Shown here in pieces: positions 40,293 to 51,837 of a DNA stretch of 64,000 nt. The notes beneath the pieces are model-generated. The model did not search any database. It was not told where the DNA came from and saw nothing but the letters and a program-made list of their open reading frames with translations. The stretch is from Strigamia acuminata. Lineage: Eukaryota > Arthropoda > Chilopoda > Geophilomorpha > Linotaeniidae. The DNA lies in the NCBI GenBank assembly GCA_949358305.1, contig OX442318.1, positions 13,622,517-13,686,516 of the forward strand, in the 5' to 3' direction. Positions within the stretch are counted from its first letter, which is position 1, and every line of letters starts with the position of its first letter. The translations under genes and the position numbers were made by a program.

Positions 40293-40480
40293 CAGCGGCA
40301 TAGCAATCGGGGGTGCAATGCCAGCCCACGAGCTTAGGGGGCCCATGGTGACCTTTTTACTTGTATTTTGTATTTCTAGGTTTTTAGGATTTTGGAGGGT
40401 GAAAATCTTAGCTGCGGCTCTGCTAAAGAGCCCGTCATCCAACTTGCACACAGGCCCATTGATGTCTTACTACGCCACTG
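40293..40480. mobile_element. Non-autonomous hAT element
   Basis: Ends CAGCGGCATAGCAATC and TTACTACGCCACTG; flanking 8-mers TTTATACT (40285-40292) and TTTAAACT (40481-40488) match at 7 of 8. Confidence 0.82.
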
Positions 40481-40488
40481 TTTAAACT

Positions 40489-41549
40489 AATACTATGGTA
40501 CCAGTATGTTCCTTTGACGATATTGTAATAAAATTTTATTTCAATACTGTGAAAGGATCATATTTGTAGAATTGTTTTTATCTTGCGCAATAAATATCAA
40601 CAAATTTTATTACCAATCAGGAAAATCAAAAAGATAGGGATTAAAACTCTAAAAGAGAATAGAGTATTGCCATTGAAAAAAGAAATTATTTAAAAATTGC
40701 AAAATCGCACATTTAACAAAATGCTTTATTATATTCATGCACACATGCAAGAAATATTAATTTGATGAAAGTAATACTTGTAATTCAGTCAATTCTGTTC
40801 AATTTTTAAAATTGATCACATGACTCAAAACTGGTATCCTTATTTAGGGTGCTAAGAAGTTGACAATTGTCTACAAGAAATGGGCCAGAAGATTTGATTT
40901 CTACAATTATTCAATAAACTTAAATATTATATTTTGAAAATACTACTGTACTCTAGCTGTATGCATAAAGTCATGTTTCGAGTGTTTAGGTGTTTGTGTT
41001 TATGTTTTTATACTTTTTAACATCAAGAAGCAAAAACAAAAACTTTAAACCACTTAAAGCAGCGGTCGACAATAGGCAGACCGCGGTTCGGATACGGACC
41101 GCGGAAGGTCGAAACTTGGACCGCGGTGGCGTTTTAGCGACGTTTTTCCCTCGGTTTCTTTGGTTTTTTGGTGTTTTTTGGTTTTTGTTTTTCATGTTTT
41201 TTTTCATGTTTTTTAAGTTTTATTGGTATTTTTTGGGTTGTGTGTATTTATTGGGGGGTTTATTTGGTTTTTAAGTGTTTTTTGATATTTTTTGATATTT
41301 GATATTTTGATATTTTTTGATAAAATGGATGAAATTGAGAATTTTTTTTACTAAAATGCTTGCTTTACTGTTTACGAGTTAGTGGGTGCATTGCTGTTAC
41401 CGTACGTGTTGTCTGTGGCAAACTTGTGTTATTAAAAAGTGATTGTCATGCAAAGAAGAAAAGAAGTGACTTATCCACTTAGAATTGAATGCACCCAGTG
41501 ATAATTTGAGCAATAATTTGCTATTTTCAATTTCAACCCATTAAGGTGT
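40489..41549. other. Intergenic downstream of the channel gene
   Basis: AT-rich; a degraded hAT-like end (GCAGCGGTCGACAATAGGCA near 41060) with repeated ACCGCGG words, and T-rich low complexity at 41150-41330. No gene. Confidence 0.4.
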
Positions 41550-44500
41550 TCAAATAAAAAAATCAGTAACAGAAGATAAGGAGAGACCCGTGAGAATACC
41601 AATAACAGATCCAATGTTGCACAATAACTTTACAATGGTAACCACTCGCTGTTCTTCAATTATTTCTCTGATATTATTTTCAATGCTGTGTTGAACTGTT
41701 GTTTCGTAAAAACCTTTGTTCATGGCATTGCTTTTGGTTATTGAAGGATTGAAAATGGTTTCTTGACAAGGTGCTAAGCAGGAACACTGTTTCCGGGGGT
41801 TTGTCTTGAATTGTGTTTTCAAATATGTTTCGTGAGTTGTTTTAGCTTTCTTTTGAGACGAGCAAAGTGATAAAATACTCTTATTCATGAATGGCAATCT
41901 GGGGAAAAAGTATTTAACAAAAATACAAGAATAAAGTAAACAAAGAGTGTCGATTACTCAATTAGTTGCAAGTTACCGGCAATTGAAATGTTCTTTTTCA
42001 AGTGTTCTTTTATAGCAATTTTCTTCACATTTTAAAACTTCATCCCTTGGTTTACAAGGGCTTGGTGGAGTATTTATTCGAATAAACTGGAAAGATTCAA
42101 CGAGTTAATGGCGTATTGGCCACACTCATAGAGCCTGCAGTGTGGGGGATACTGGACAAATAAGGGCCTCATACCAAAAAAGAAATAATAAAAAAAAGCA
42201 GACTCAATTGGTTGCTAATTGTGAAGTTAGATTGAGACTATCCTTGCTAAAGCATTTTAAATACCGTATTTCCACAATTAAGAGCTGCCGCTCTTACTTC
42301 AAATCGCTGCTCTCGACTGCAACTAGTGTTCAAGGGCGGCTACACTTCATATGCGGCTCTTAATTGAGGAAATACGGTGTTTTTTAAAATGCTGCATAAT
42401 CAAAAATGACGTTTCGAATGCGCCTAGCTTTATCATCTTTTGTAATTACCGTTTGACGGGCTATATCGATCCAAACATTGAAATTACTGGGTAAATCCAA
42501 AAGATATTTAGGATGAAAAAATTGATTTGGTGGCAGAATGAAGTGCTGGTGGAATACATAAACGCAAATTAGTCAATGATGCAATAAAACATATGCAGAA
42601 CATCTAACTCACTTTTCGGTTAATACCACACTCGCCGGCGAACTTATCAACAATTATTACAAGGTTTTTCTTTCGAGAAAACGGCAGGTCAACTAATTAA
42701 AAGTATTTAAGTAAGTAGAAAAATAGCAAATTATGGGTTTTTACTACCTTTATTGAATGCAGTACACATTCCAAATATCGTTGGCTTCAATGATGGAGTG
42801 GCATAAAACAAGTCAACCAGGTCTTTTCTTCCTCGCTAAAAGTTTTTAAAATTTATAGATGTTTGCACAGATTATTTAATATTTCTTTTTTACTTTCAGA
42901 AATATTTTTCGATATTTGTCATGGGACTTAAGACCAGATGAGGCTTTCCACAATTCAACTGAATTGTTTGCGAATTCAGATAACGGATGGAGTAAATCAA
43001 ACAGTTGTAACCTATCACAATCAGATCTCTTCAGTTTGTGATTTAAACCCTTTTTAGCTTTTGATATTTCCCGACTATCTGCACATGCAATAACGAGTGG
43101 AAAATGAATGATGTCATCTCGAATGAGGCTAACCGTTCTCAAGAGTGGATATTCAAAATAAGTATGAATCAAATGGTAAATGTAATACAGTGATATCAGC
43201 ATCAAGAATAGTTGTATTTTGAATTTCAGTACTTTTTTAACGAAAGTTAGTTTGCTTGTATTTGTACGCTGCATCTTTTTTAGTGTCATTTGAATTTTAT
43301 CCTTCAACTCGAGATTTTCTGCCGTTGGTTTGCTGATGCATGTTTTGCATATGTGAAGAAATATTTCAACAAGCATTAAACATGACATGCCGAAATAGAA
43401 GCCGATGTTTCCTCCAATGTCGCATAGCAAATTGATGATATCGTAAGAATAGTGTTCGACTAATGTTCGAACGCAATTGTTGATGACATAAACCTCTATT
43501 TTATTTTCATCATCAGATGTTCTGTCGTATGTTCGGAGGAAACTCGTCTCATCACATAAATTCGAACATTTGCACTGTGAAATTGTGGCATTGTATAAGA
43601 TTAATTCGTCTAATTTTATTCGCTGCATCAAAGTGTCAAGGTTATTGCATTCCGGCAGATTTCTGGCTTCATAAAATGGATATCTAATATGAAATTTTTA
43701 TTACAGTGAGAGAAAAAAAAATTAAATGTGCTGAACAGAAATAAACTGTTCTTTGATACAATTGTGTTGACAAACTGAAGCAAAACACCTACTTGCAGGT
43801 CATTTTTTTCACGAGACATGAGGATAAGCATTTATGTAAATTATTGTCACATGGATTTTTCTTTGTGTTGATGAAGTGATACTAAAACACAAGTTTAAAT
43901 ATTACTGTTGCACGGAAGAAAATAATTATCAGTTGCAATGCTCAGTGCTGGATTACCCAATAGGCAGATTGTTGTTTTATTTTATGTCACCTTGATCCAA
44001 TGTGCAAATCTCGTGTGAGAGTGTCTCCCGCCAGGGGGAGTTGTTCTGTACTCTCGCGACTTAGAACGTGATTTGGAGACTTCCGGTTCTGGAACCAACA
44101 CGTGTAGGTCGCGCAAGACTTGTGCGAATAAAATATATGATTTGGATCTTCAACAATTGATACGAATTATTTCCAACAATTTCCAACACAGATTGGGGGT
44201 CCCATTATGGGTCCCATGCCTTTTAGGGGACCCATGACAACAAATTGTTGGTTGGTAAAATCAAAAACGTATTAGGAGACGTATTGTGAGGGGGGGAACT
44301 CCGAGATTTTGACTGCCTAGGGCAGGGGTCGCAACCTTTTGAGACGGAAGAGCCAAAAGTTACAATTTACAAAACTTCCCGGTTTTAAAAGAGCCACTAA
44401 CATTTTTGTTTCAGTATTATGGTATTTGATCTTGACATCGAAAGAGCCGCAGGTTGCCGACCCCTGGCCTAGGGGCCTCCATAGAGTTTAATCTGGCACT

Positions 44501-45967
44501 GGCAATGCTTACGATTGATGGCTAAAAAATAATTACCTTACAAGGTATCTTTGGCTGTAAATAATTAATACCGTATTTTATAGACCATAAGACACATAAA
44601 GTAAAAAACTTTCAAAAGTCCACCAAAAATTGGGCTGCGTCTTATGATCAAAAGTGCGTCCTGTAGTTAGAACTTATGTATGATACATGCAAATCAGGAA
44701 ATCCCAAAAAATTAATACAGGCATTTCCATGAAAATAAATTAGAGAATTATGAAAATAATAATTGAAAATAAAATTAAAGATTTATTTAAATTTTTTTTT
44801 TTAATTTTCTTTATAAAAATTGTCTCTCTGTGCGTGTTTTGGTCTGATACGTCTTATTATTCAAAAAAAATATTTTTTTCTTAAAATTGTCTGATGAATG
44901 TGGGGTATGGGGTAGGGTGCCTCTTATGGTCTGCAAAATACGGTACTTTAATCCTTACATTTTGCAATGTAGTTCTAACTGTTTCTTTACTGTTGTACAC
45001 TCTTAAGTTATCTGCATAACCCATGTGTAAGTAAAAGACGACTTCTGACGGATCTATAACTACCTTAAAATTGAATACAATTGTTTCAAGAATGATTATC
45101 ATATTTCATTATGCCACAATTTTGAAAGCTGAGTAATTTTATGGCTGTGAGAAATGCTAAAACATATTGTGAGAACTGTGACTAAATTTTGTACTTACGT
45201 ATGCAGTTTTACAATCTTTGGGAAAATTGAGTTTTATCACCATCTTGTAAGCATCATTCCCATATGGAAACGATAACGCTAAGGGAAAAAGTGAACTTAC
45301 AACATAACGATAACGAAAATTTTCTCGACTTACGACTGGAAACTTGTGCCATGGCCGAACCTATGCTCTCGTAATTCGCAATTGTAAGGTTAATGTGGGT
45401 TTTGGGCTGCAAATATTAATATTGTTATAAACATTCAATTAAACATTAATATGGTGGTAAGAAAAAAAAGTAAGAATGATTTACTGTTTTGAAGTAGGCT
45501 TCAGTTATGTAACTAGGTACAATAGTATATTTTAATATATCTTCAAAATTAAAATTTGATTCCCGTGGACGAAGGTGAATTGAGTTACATTGATTTATCA
45601 AGTCAGGATTCTTGGTCTTCTTGAACATGAAATTGTTAAATTCTTGTGTAGTTTCTGGATATAAATAAATGTAGGGAAATGAACCATGCGTTGCTTCCAT
45701 CAAGTGTGCATCGACTGCTGTTGGTTCGTCCAAGAGGTATAACACCCGATCTACTGTTTGATAAACACAAGCTACCAAATTGATTATTAGGAATGCATAC
45801 AGTAAAATCGACATCGTTTTCTTCGTCTTTGAGATATTTTCCAAACATTTGGCGAATGCTGGAGTGGTCTGTTGCTTCAACACAGTGATGCGAACGAGTT
45901 GTAGCAATTTTCGCCGCCTTACTTGTTGAAGCCGGCTTATTTGTTGATCTGAATTCTGTCTCTCCAT
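41550..45967 (-). CDS. Double DEG/ENaC channel: two subunits fused in one 780-aa protein, 11 exons
   Basis: Exons on the minus strand: 45485-45967, 45334-45406, 45199-45278, 44959-45063, 43793-43881, 42894-43683, 42748-42835, 42613-42692, 42450-42545, 41977-42086, 41550-41898; total 2,343 nt (781 codons), all with GT-AG ends and matching phases. Subunit A: TM1 at residues 53-72, FPYIYLYPE, cysteine-rich segment (CDNNLHKCLSSC), CKCSNLC, TM2 with the G-x-S filter GMS (375-377). A 45-residue linker, in the same exon, leads to subunit B: TM1 430-449, FPLVIACAD, GMCTAFN, CEENC, CSCLAPC, TM2 with GLS (769-771), ending five residues or so after TM2. The phases of the four inner introns (1,0,0,2) are the same in both halves. 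DEG/ENaC channels are normally trimers of separate subunits. The conserved HG gating motif is not evident before either TM1. Confidence 0.85.
42263..42378. mobile_element. Short MITE in the channel gene
   Basis: Inverted ends ACCGTATTTCCACAATTAAG and CTTAATTGAGGAAATACGGT, 116 bp, located in an intron between exons 42450-42545 and 41977-42086. Superfamily not assigned. Confidence 0.75.
44323..44466. mobile_element. Non-autonomous hAT element in channel intron 4
   Basis: 144 bp with ends CAGGGGTCGCAACC and GGTTGCCGACCCCTG. Perfect 8-bp target duplication GCCTAGGG at 44315-44322 and 44467-44474. Confidence 0.93.
44569..44945. mobile_element. MITE next to the exon 4 splice donor
   Basis: Inverted ends TACCGTATTTTATAGACCAT and ATGGTCTGCAAAATACGGTA (two mismatches), TA at each border. 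It lies only 13 bp from the exon-4 donor (44958). No ORF; superfamily not assigned. Confidence 0.78.
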
Positions 45968-46174
45968 TGTTTCTTTTTAGCACAGATATTGAAGTGATAG
46001 AAATCTGTAAAGATTAATCGTTATTATTTTAAATGATTGTTAGTTGACATGCACGCCAAGGGAATTACTTTCGGGCACAACTTTAGTGACATCCTTGTAA
46101 ATAACTTGTTTCTTTTGACGAAATACTGAGCAATTTACTTGCAATTTACTTAAAATATTGTCCTGACATAAAAA

Positions 46175-46288
46175 GGGGACAGGATAATTTGCGGAACCGC
46201 GGAACTGGCGGAACCGGCGGAACCGATGGGTTTGGAGAAAACCCGGAATCGCCAATCCTGCGGAAACGGCGGAACGGCGGAACAAGCT
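46175..46288 (+). repeat. Left terminal inverted repeat of the MULE
   Basis: Starts GGGGACAGGATAATTTGCGG and contains GCGGAACCG-type short repeats. Close match to the complement of 53268-53383 apart from a variable stretch of about 20 bp in the middle. Confidence 0.92.
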
Positions 46289-46620
46289 ATGGAGGTCAGG
46301 GAAAAATAAATTTTAAAAATAAACAAAACTAAAAATAAATAAGAAAAAAAAATAAAAACAAATAAAAACAAACAAAATAAAAATAAAGAAAAACAAACAA
46401 ATATAAAAAATTTGCAATTTTTTTTCCTTAAAATTAATTTCATTTCTCCAAAAAAAAATTTCAAATTTTATAATGACTCAGTATGCATATTTTTTCGATT
46501 ATTAATAAATTATATAGAAATTTTCAACAATTAGCGTGTAATTAAACGATCCGCAAGTGGTATAATACAAGAGTTACAGCAGCACCATATGGTGGCAAAA
46601 TGCTATAAAATCAAACAAAA

Positions 46621-46687
46621 ATGGCGCCCAGAAAGGAAAACATGAACATGAACATGAACATGAAGCATGGTAATAACACGATTAAAG
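46621..46687 (+). other. First-exon-like segment inside the MULE
   Basis: ATGGCGCCCAGAAAGG opens 22 codons (MAPRKENMNMNMNMKHG) that end at a consensus donor AAAG-GTGAGT. A TATAAAA lies about 20 bp upstream. Possibly another captured first exon or a start for plus-strand transcription. No downstream partner found. Confidence 0.3.
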
Positions 46688-46688
46688 G

Positions 46689-47263
46689 TGAGTAAATTAT
46701 TTTTGATAAAAAAATTAGGTATGTAACTACAATTGATTCTTAAAAACTATTTCTTCCATTCAAACAACCAGAAAACTGAAAACTGAACGAGAATACGGGA
46801 ATCGAACATCGGAATTGGAACAAAAAAGAAACAAAAACTTCAACAGACTGAACTATGATAATAAGGGGTTGGTGTAGCTTAGAATCGAAACATTACGGTA
46901 AGTTGATAGTTTATTAAAAACGGTAATTATTGTTTTCAAAGAAAATTATAAACTCAACATGAATAAGAAATAAAAATTCCAATTGCTAGGCAATATTGGA
47001 ACGGGGATGTTCCATGGTCTATAGAGAAAGACAACAGTGCAACAGGAGAATGCCGAGTACCGAGAAGCAGCTGAACTATTCTAATCAGGAAAATTTGTTC
47101 AGTGATATGATAATTTGAAGTCGTAACGTTTTTTCGACGGTTGTTTGTTCCGTTTGTTCCCCGTTCATTTTTTCTCTGGTCATTTGTTTCCTGTTCATTT
47201 TTCTCTGGTCATTTGTTCCCTAGTTATCTTTTAGATGTTCATATTTTCAAAATTCATTATTTC

Positions 47264-47298
<35 letters not shown>

Positions 47299-47464
47299 AT
47301 GAGTTAATGCTTTTACGATTAAATGAAAATAGTCAAAGTTCAAATGGAAATTTATATCAGTTACATTCTCTTCACAGTGTATGTAATGAAGAGGCTAAAC
47401 AGACGTTACAAAAAAAACAAGCTTATTTTTTTGCCTGTCGAAAAAACGAACCCCGATAATTTTA
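46689..47464. other. MULE non-coding segment
   Basis: AT-rich; T31 tract near 47264-47294 and repeated TCATTTGTTCCC-like words at 47140-47220. No coding exon supported. Confidence 0.4.
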
Positions 47465-50400
47465 TCACAGATTTTTGCATGTCTTGCATACAAAATATTT
47501 TGTTGCTTTCAAGACTGAATCAGCTATTGAAATACAACCTTGGTGAAACCATTTCCGACACAGAACACAAAACACTTGTTTATCCCCATGGCTTTCATTT
47601 TTTTTACAGTCCTGAATTTCACAGATAGTCCAATTCTTCGAATTATCAGATTCTTTGAGTAAACTAGCGATTTCATTGAAAGTTGTCTCTTCCAAAGTTT
47701 GAAGATTTTTTTCAATCCTATCTTGGATGTTATCTAAGGACACAGCAGCATTGTAGAACTTTTGGTTCAATGATCTATTTAAATTAATTTTCTTTTTAAT
47801 TGGTGATGATTTAACATTTTCATTTGACATTATCGCAGTTCCAATCCAAAATCGGGCATTCTTGCTGACAAAACTGCAGTCCAAAACATTCTGCAATATT
47901 GCCGATGCGTACACACATACAAAAACGCCACAGTCAAAAGTGTTTCTTTGCTTTTCTGCATCTATGCAAATTTTGGCTTGCCACAGATTAACTTGGAATG
48001 GTAAATCTGCTATCAGATGACAAGCAGCAGCTAAAGTTGTAAGGTAGCATATGTACTTATCATAGTTTTTCTCAGGGGAGTACGCAGAATCTATTATATA
48101 AACACATCTGGTTTTGAAATAAATTATCCCGAGAAACCAATGATCATTGTCAACGTTGATTGGTGCAAGGAGAATTTCTTTTTCTAGTGCAGCTGCATTA
48201 TTTAGGTATTTAAGAATAGGATCCCATTTTGATTTCACTCTCTTTGGTGATTCAAAAAATGACACAAAATAAGCAGGGCACAATGATGCAACTTCTTTCA
48301 AATCATTATTATTAATTTCAGCTGTAATAAAGCTGTCTAAAATTATGTCTGAAAGCCACACTTCTGGTTTCAGAGTTTCTAACTCTTTTAGCAAGTCCAT
48401 TTTAATAGTATTTGGAATTTTCATCGGTGATGATGGACAAGGGTTTTTCCATGGTAAACATTGCTGCAATTTGTCATTTTTGACATGTATTTCTGTCTGT
48501 GGGGTAGATGATGAAAATTTCAGCTTGCTTTTAGGAGTGCTGAAACCTTGATCTTTGCAAACTGGTTTGTCAAAAGTTGAATTCAAATTATAAGATGAAG
48601 CTATTTCTAGAGAAGGGCTAGACACATTTTCAGAATCACTAAACGAGGCATGCATTTCACACTCATCCTCGTCTAGGAACTGTTTACTTAATTGCGAATC
48701 AGGAGCTGCAATTACGTCGTAATCGAAATCTTTAGGCCTAGGTCTTTTTCGCCCTGCCTTTCCTTCTCGTCCTTTAGCCTGCTTCCGTAGCACTGATAAG
48801 TTGTATGTGGCTGTGTCACATTTGCTGATGTTGGTAGATAATTCGACAGCCAAAATGTGATAACATTTCCCAGTGCTTGGACATGTGCATATCCATTTTC
48901 CTGTTCCTGGTGCTGAAATAACTGAATAGGTTGAATTATTTTTAACACTTTTCACAAGAAAACATTTGAATTTGGGATGAAGCCCAACATAATCCCGCTC
49001 TACACACAGTTGGGCTATCATTGTTTGTGTTAGCCTGTAGGTATCACTCTTTTCTACTGTGTGATTCCCTTTTGCTAAATTGCATTGTTCTACAATGGTT
49101 TCAGGTGGAAGAAATGGTGGGATATCGATGACAATTGGACTTTTAAAAGATTCTTTCATTTCATAATTCCCCAGCTTTAGTTCTGCCCGATGAAACTCAT
49201 TCAGATAATAGCAAATTAAGTAGTGAAAAATAAGCACAAAAGTATCAGCAGGCAATTCGTCCCAGTTCACTTCACGCTTTAAAACATAATTAAAACTCTC
49301 AGAAATGTTGTTAGTTGCAGATATTCCTTGAAATGCTCCAAATTTTTGTCGAATAAATTTTGCACTGTGCTTTTGTATGTGGGGGAAAATGTTTTCCTTT
49401 ATGTAGCACTTAAATTTATCTGACCAAGATACTTCAAAAGCTGCGTACATCTCTAACAATGATTCATTAGAATTACAATCAAGCAACCTTTCAATATCAT
49501 CTTTCAACACTTTAATGTCACAGGAATTTCCTCCATTTTTCTTGAGCCAATGCTCAACATCTTTAAGCAAATGATTTTGGCAAATTATGAGAGGAATATT
49601 AGGGAACAGTTCATTCAAAGATGATATTATTCCCTGTTCACGGTCACAGACAAATGGAATGTTTGATGATTTATCCATGCCAATTTTTTTTAGAATGGAT
49701 TCAAGAAACTTTTTATGACAACTTTTAAACTTTCTCTCATGAATCATGAAAGCAACTGGAAATATGGGATTGTCAATCAGGCGGATATTTCTTATCACAA
49801 GAACAGACACATAAAAATCCCCTAGATTAAAAGTTGTATCATATGATACGACTTGACCAAGCAATGGATTCTTCTTACTTGTTGTGATAATGCTTTTTGC
49901 ATAGCTTATCGCACTGGGCAATGAGTAAATCACATTCAAATCAGGAAAAATGTCAATCGATTCTATACTTCCTAACTGGTGGGCTATTTCGTTCAAACCA
50001 AAAATGGCATCATTTGATAAGCGTGATTTTTCTCTTTCTATTCTGATTGCATTTTTTACTTGATCCAGGTTTCTTGGACGATCGACAGGCATGTGAGCAG
50101 CATCACCTAAAGTGCTCTGCTTAGCAAGCAAGGATTTATATATAGTTGATGCAGTACTTTGTTTATTGTTAATCTCAGTGATTAAATTTTGAAATACTTT
50201 TTTTTGTGATGCGACATACGGTTTATCTCCCCTTTTTCTATTCCCATGGTTGCTAGGAATATGTAGTGAGTGGTCACCAGTATACGAAATTAAAAAAAAA
50301 ATTTCATTATTTGGAAGATTAAAAACAGATCTTTTAAATTCTTTCAAACAATCATTTCCTGATCCTGCTGGATCTTTTAACCAGAAATAACGTTTTATTA

Positions 50401-50647
50401 CTTCTGAATTTGCTTTGGATCTCCCCTGTGCTCTCCAACGGTATTGGTCATATCGAAAATCTTTTTTCCCATCACCGTCTTGGGCCTTATAAAGGTACAC
50501 CTCTCCCCCTTTTGGAAAAACTGGTGGCACATGAGCAATCAACGATTCTTCAATTTTACCTTTTGATGCATCTAACAAAATGGTTAAAGCATCCCTTGAA
50601 GACAACTCTTTGCCACCCATCTGTTTATAAATTGGAACTGCAGCCAT
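47465..50647 (-). CDS. MULE transposase with SWIM, Ulp1-like protease and PHD domains
   Basis: 1,060 aa from the first ATG (the frame is open a few codons upstream, to a GTG). The MULE-type DDE core has D in VVSYDTTFNLGDFYVS, D in FVCDREQGIISSLNE and E in NISESFNYVLK. A SWIM-type zinc site follows (CTCPSTGKCYHIL). Past an acidic, Ser-rich linker comes a C48 (Ulp1/SENP) cysteine-protease fold with His in NDHWFLGIIYF, Asp in VYIIDSAYS and Cys in TFDCGVFVCVYA. A C-terminal PHD-like finger (CEIQDCKK, CVLCRKWFHQGC, CKTC) ends it. The protein would bind the terminal repeats and move the element. The Ulp1 module suggests SUMO or ubiquitin-like processing, as known for some plant MULEs. No internal stops, so the element may be active. 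Confidence 0.9.
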   Translation of the reverse strand: MAAVPIYKQMGGKELSSRDALTILLDASKGKIEESLIAHVPPVFPKGGEVYLYKAQDGDGKKDFRYDQYRWRAQGRSKANSEVIKRYFWLKDPAGSGNDCLKEFKRSVFNLPNNEIFFLISYTGDHSLHIPSNHGNRKRGDKPYVASQKKVFQNLITEINNKQSTASTIYKSLLAKQSTLGDAAHMPVDRPRNLDQVKNAIRIEREKSRLSNDAIFGLNEIAHQLGSIESIDIFPDLNVIYSLPSAISYAKSIITTSKKNPLLGQVVSYDTTFNLGDFYVSVLVIRNIRLIDNPIFPVAFMIHERKFKSCHKKFLESILKKIGMDKSSNIPFVCDREQGIISSLNELFPNIPLIICQNHLLKDVEHWLKKNGGNSCDIKVLKDDIERLLDCNSNESLLEMYAAFEVSWSDKFKCYIKENIFPHIQKHSAKFIRQKFGAFQGISATNNISESFNYVLKREVNWDELPADTFVLIFHYLICYYLNEFHRAELKLGNYEMKESFKSPIVIDIPPFLPPETIVEQCNLAKGNHTVEKSDTYRLTQTMIAQLCVERDYVGLHPKFKCFLVKSVKNNSTYSVISAPGTGKWICTCPSTGKCYHILAVELSTNISKCDTATYNLSVLRKQAKGREGKAGRKRPRPKDFDYDVIAAPDSQLSKQFLDEDECEMHASFSDSENVSSPSLEIASSYNLNSTFDKPVCKDQGFSTPKSKLKFSSSTPQTEIHVKNDKLQQCLPWKNPCPSSPMKIPNTIKMDLLKELETLKPEVWLSDIILDSFITAEINNNDLKEVASLCPAYFVSFFESPKRVKSKWDPILKYLNNAAALEKEILLAPINVDNDHWFLGIIYFKTRCVYIIDSAYSPEKNYDKYICYLTTLAAACHLIADLPFQVNLWQAKICIDAEKQRNTFDCGVFVCVYASAILQNVLDCSFVSKNARFWIGTAIMSNENVKSSPIKKKINLNRSLNQKFYNAAVSLDNIQDRIEKNLQTLEETTFNEIASLLKESDNSKNWTICEIQDCKKNESHGDKQVFCVLCRKWFHQGCISIADSVLKATKYFVCKTCKNL

Positions 50648-50697
50648 AATCAAAAAAAGTGAAAGCACCCACACAGCTACTACAGCACAAACTTAGT

Positions 50698-51112
50698 GCA
50701 GAAAATTAAAAATCAAATTAAAAAAGCAGCCAGACAGCTACTTCAGCACAAACTTAGTGCAGAAAATCAAATGAAAAATGGAAAAAAGCAGCCAGACAGC
50801 TACTTCAGCACAAACTTAGTGCAGAAAATTAAAAATCAAATTAAAAAAGCAGCCAGACAGCTACTTCAGCACAAACTTAGTGCAGAAAATCAAATGAAAA
50901 ATGGAAAAAAGCAGCCAGACAGCTACTTCAGCACAAACTTAGTGCAGAAAATTAAAAATCAAATTAAAAAAGCAGCCAGACAGCTACTTCAGCACAAACT
51001 TAGTGCAGAAAATCAAATGAAAAATGGAAAAAAGCAGCCAGACAGCTACTTCAGCACAAACTTAGTGCAGAAAATCAAATGGAAAATGGAAAAAAGCAGC
51101 CAGACAGCAAGC
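50698..51112 (+). repeat. Alternating 61/62-bp minisatellite
   Basis: Two monomers alternate: A (61 bp, GCAGAAAATTAAAAATC) and B (62 bp, GCAGAAAATCAAATGAAAAA), which share AGCAGCCAGACAGCTACTTC. Order A-B-A-B-A-B-B', starts 50698, 50759, 50821, 50882, 50944, 51005, 51067. It lies just upstream of the transposase start, so it may act in its promoter. Confidence 0.93.
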
Positions 51113-51837
51113 TATTTATCTTGTGCAGTAAGCACAAGGCAGCTATACTCTAATTGTCTGACAAAGCAATTCCAAACAACACCAAAGTCAAAATGAAAAT
51201 TCAATATACCAAAGGAAAGCCAAAGGAAAGCCAAAGGAAAGCAAGACATGCAAACAGTGAATTGTGATTGCAGACTGCCAACAGGAAGGCATGCATTGCA
51301 CCCTATATATATAGTAAGACATAGGATTTTGAATCTCCAATGAAATTCAAGAATATGTGAATTTCCAATGGAATCCAAGCATCCAAGAATCCTTCCAATC
51401 CTGATCAACAGGAACTGGATACCCAGGACTCATTAAGGACCTGACCTAATAGAGAGCTTAATTTTTTGCTGCAAAAAACCGTTAAATTGCCCCTATCCTG
51501 GGAACCCCTATCTCTGGATAAGGTTTTGTGGAAATTTTATCTGCCCCAATTAGACATTTCATTAAGGCAAAATAGGATAAAAGGGAGAAATGTGGTGAAG
51601 TCTCAAAATTATTAATCTCACAAGTCAGTTTCTTTTTGAAATTTTGTCTTAAAAAGGCAAATTTTTGGCAAAGCTCTCTTTTTTTCCAAAATTCGTTTGT
51701 TTTGATCTTACCAAATAAGGGCATGTTCCGTAATATTAAAATGAATGGCCCACTGGGAACAAATAAAACATTTTTTGCGAAGGTAATATTACATTTTTAA
51801 AAAAGAAGGTTTTATTTACATTTACACATATTTGCAG
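51113..51837. other. MULE spacer between minisatellite and captured exons
   Basis: Contains AAAGCCAAAGGAAAG repeats (51210-51240); nothing coding recognised. Confidence 0.4.

Noticed and set aside
44014..44190. Possible solo LTR (TGTGAGAGTGTCTCC ... AATAAAATAT) in channel intron 4
   Set aside because: Has an LTR-like look, but I found no partner copy, no target duplication and no clear ends in this window.
50698..51112. Possible CRISPR-like repeat array
   Set aside because: The monomers adjoin without unique spacers and the context is a eukaryotic transposon; it is a minisatellite.
50696..51196. 166-codon ORF made of repeats
   Set aside because: It is the translated minisatellite; monomer lengths of 61 and 62 bp sum to 123, so the frame stays open by arithmetic. 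No independent sign of coding.
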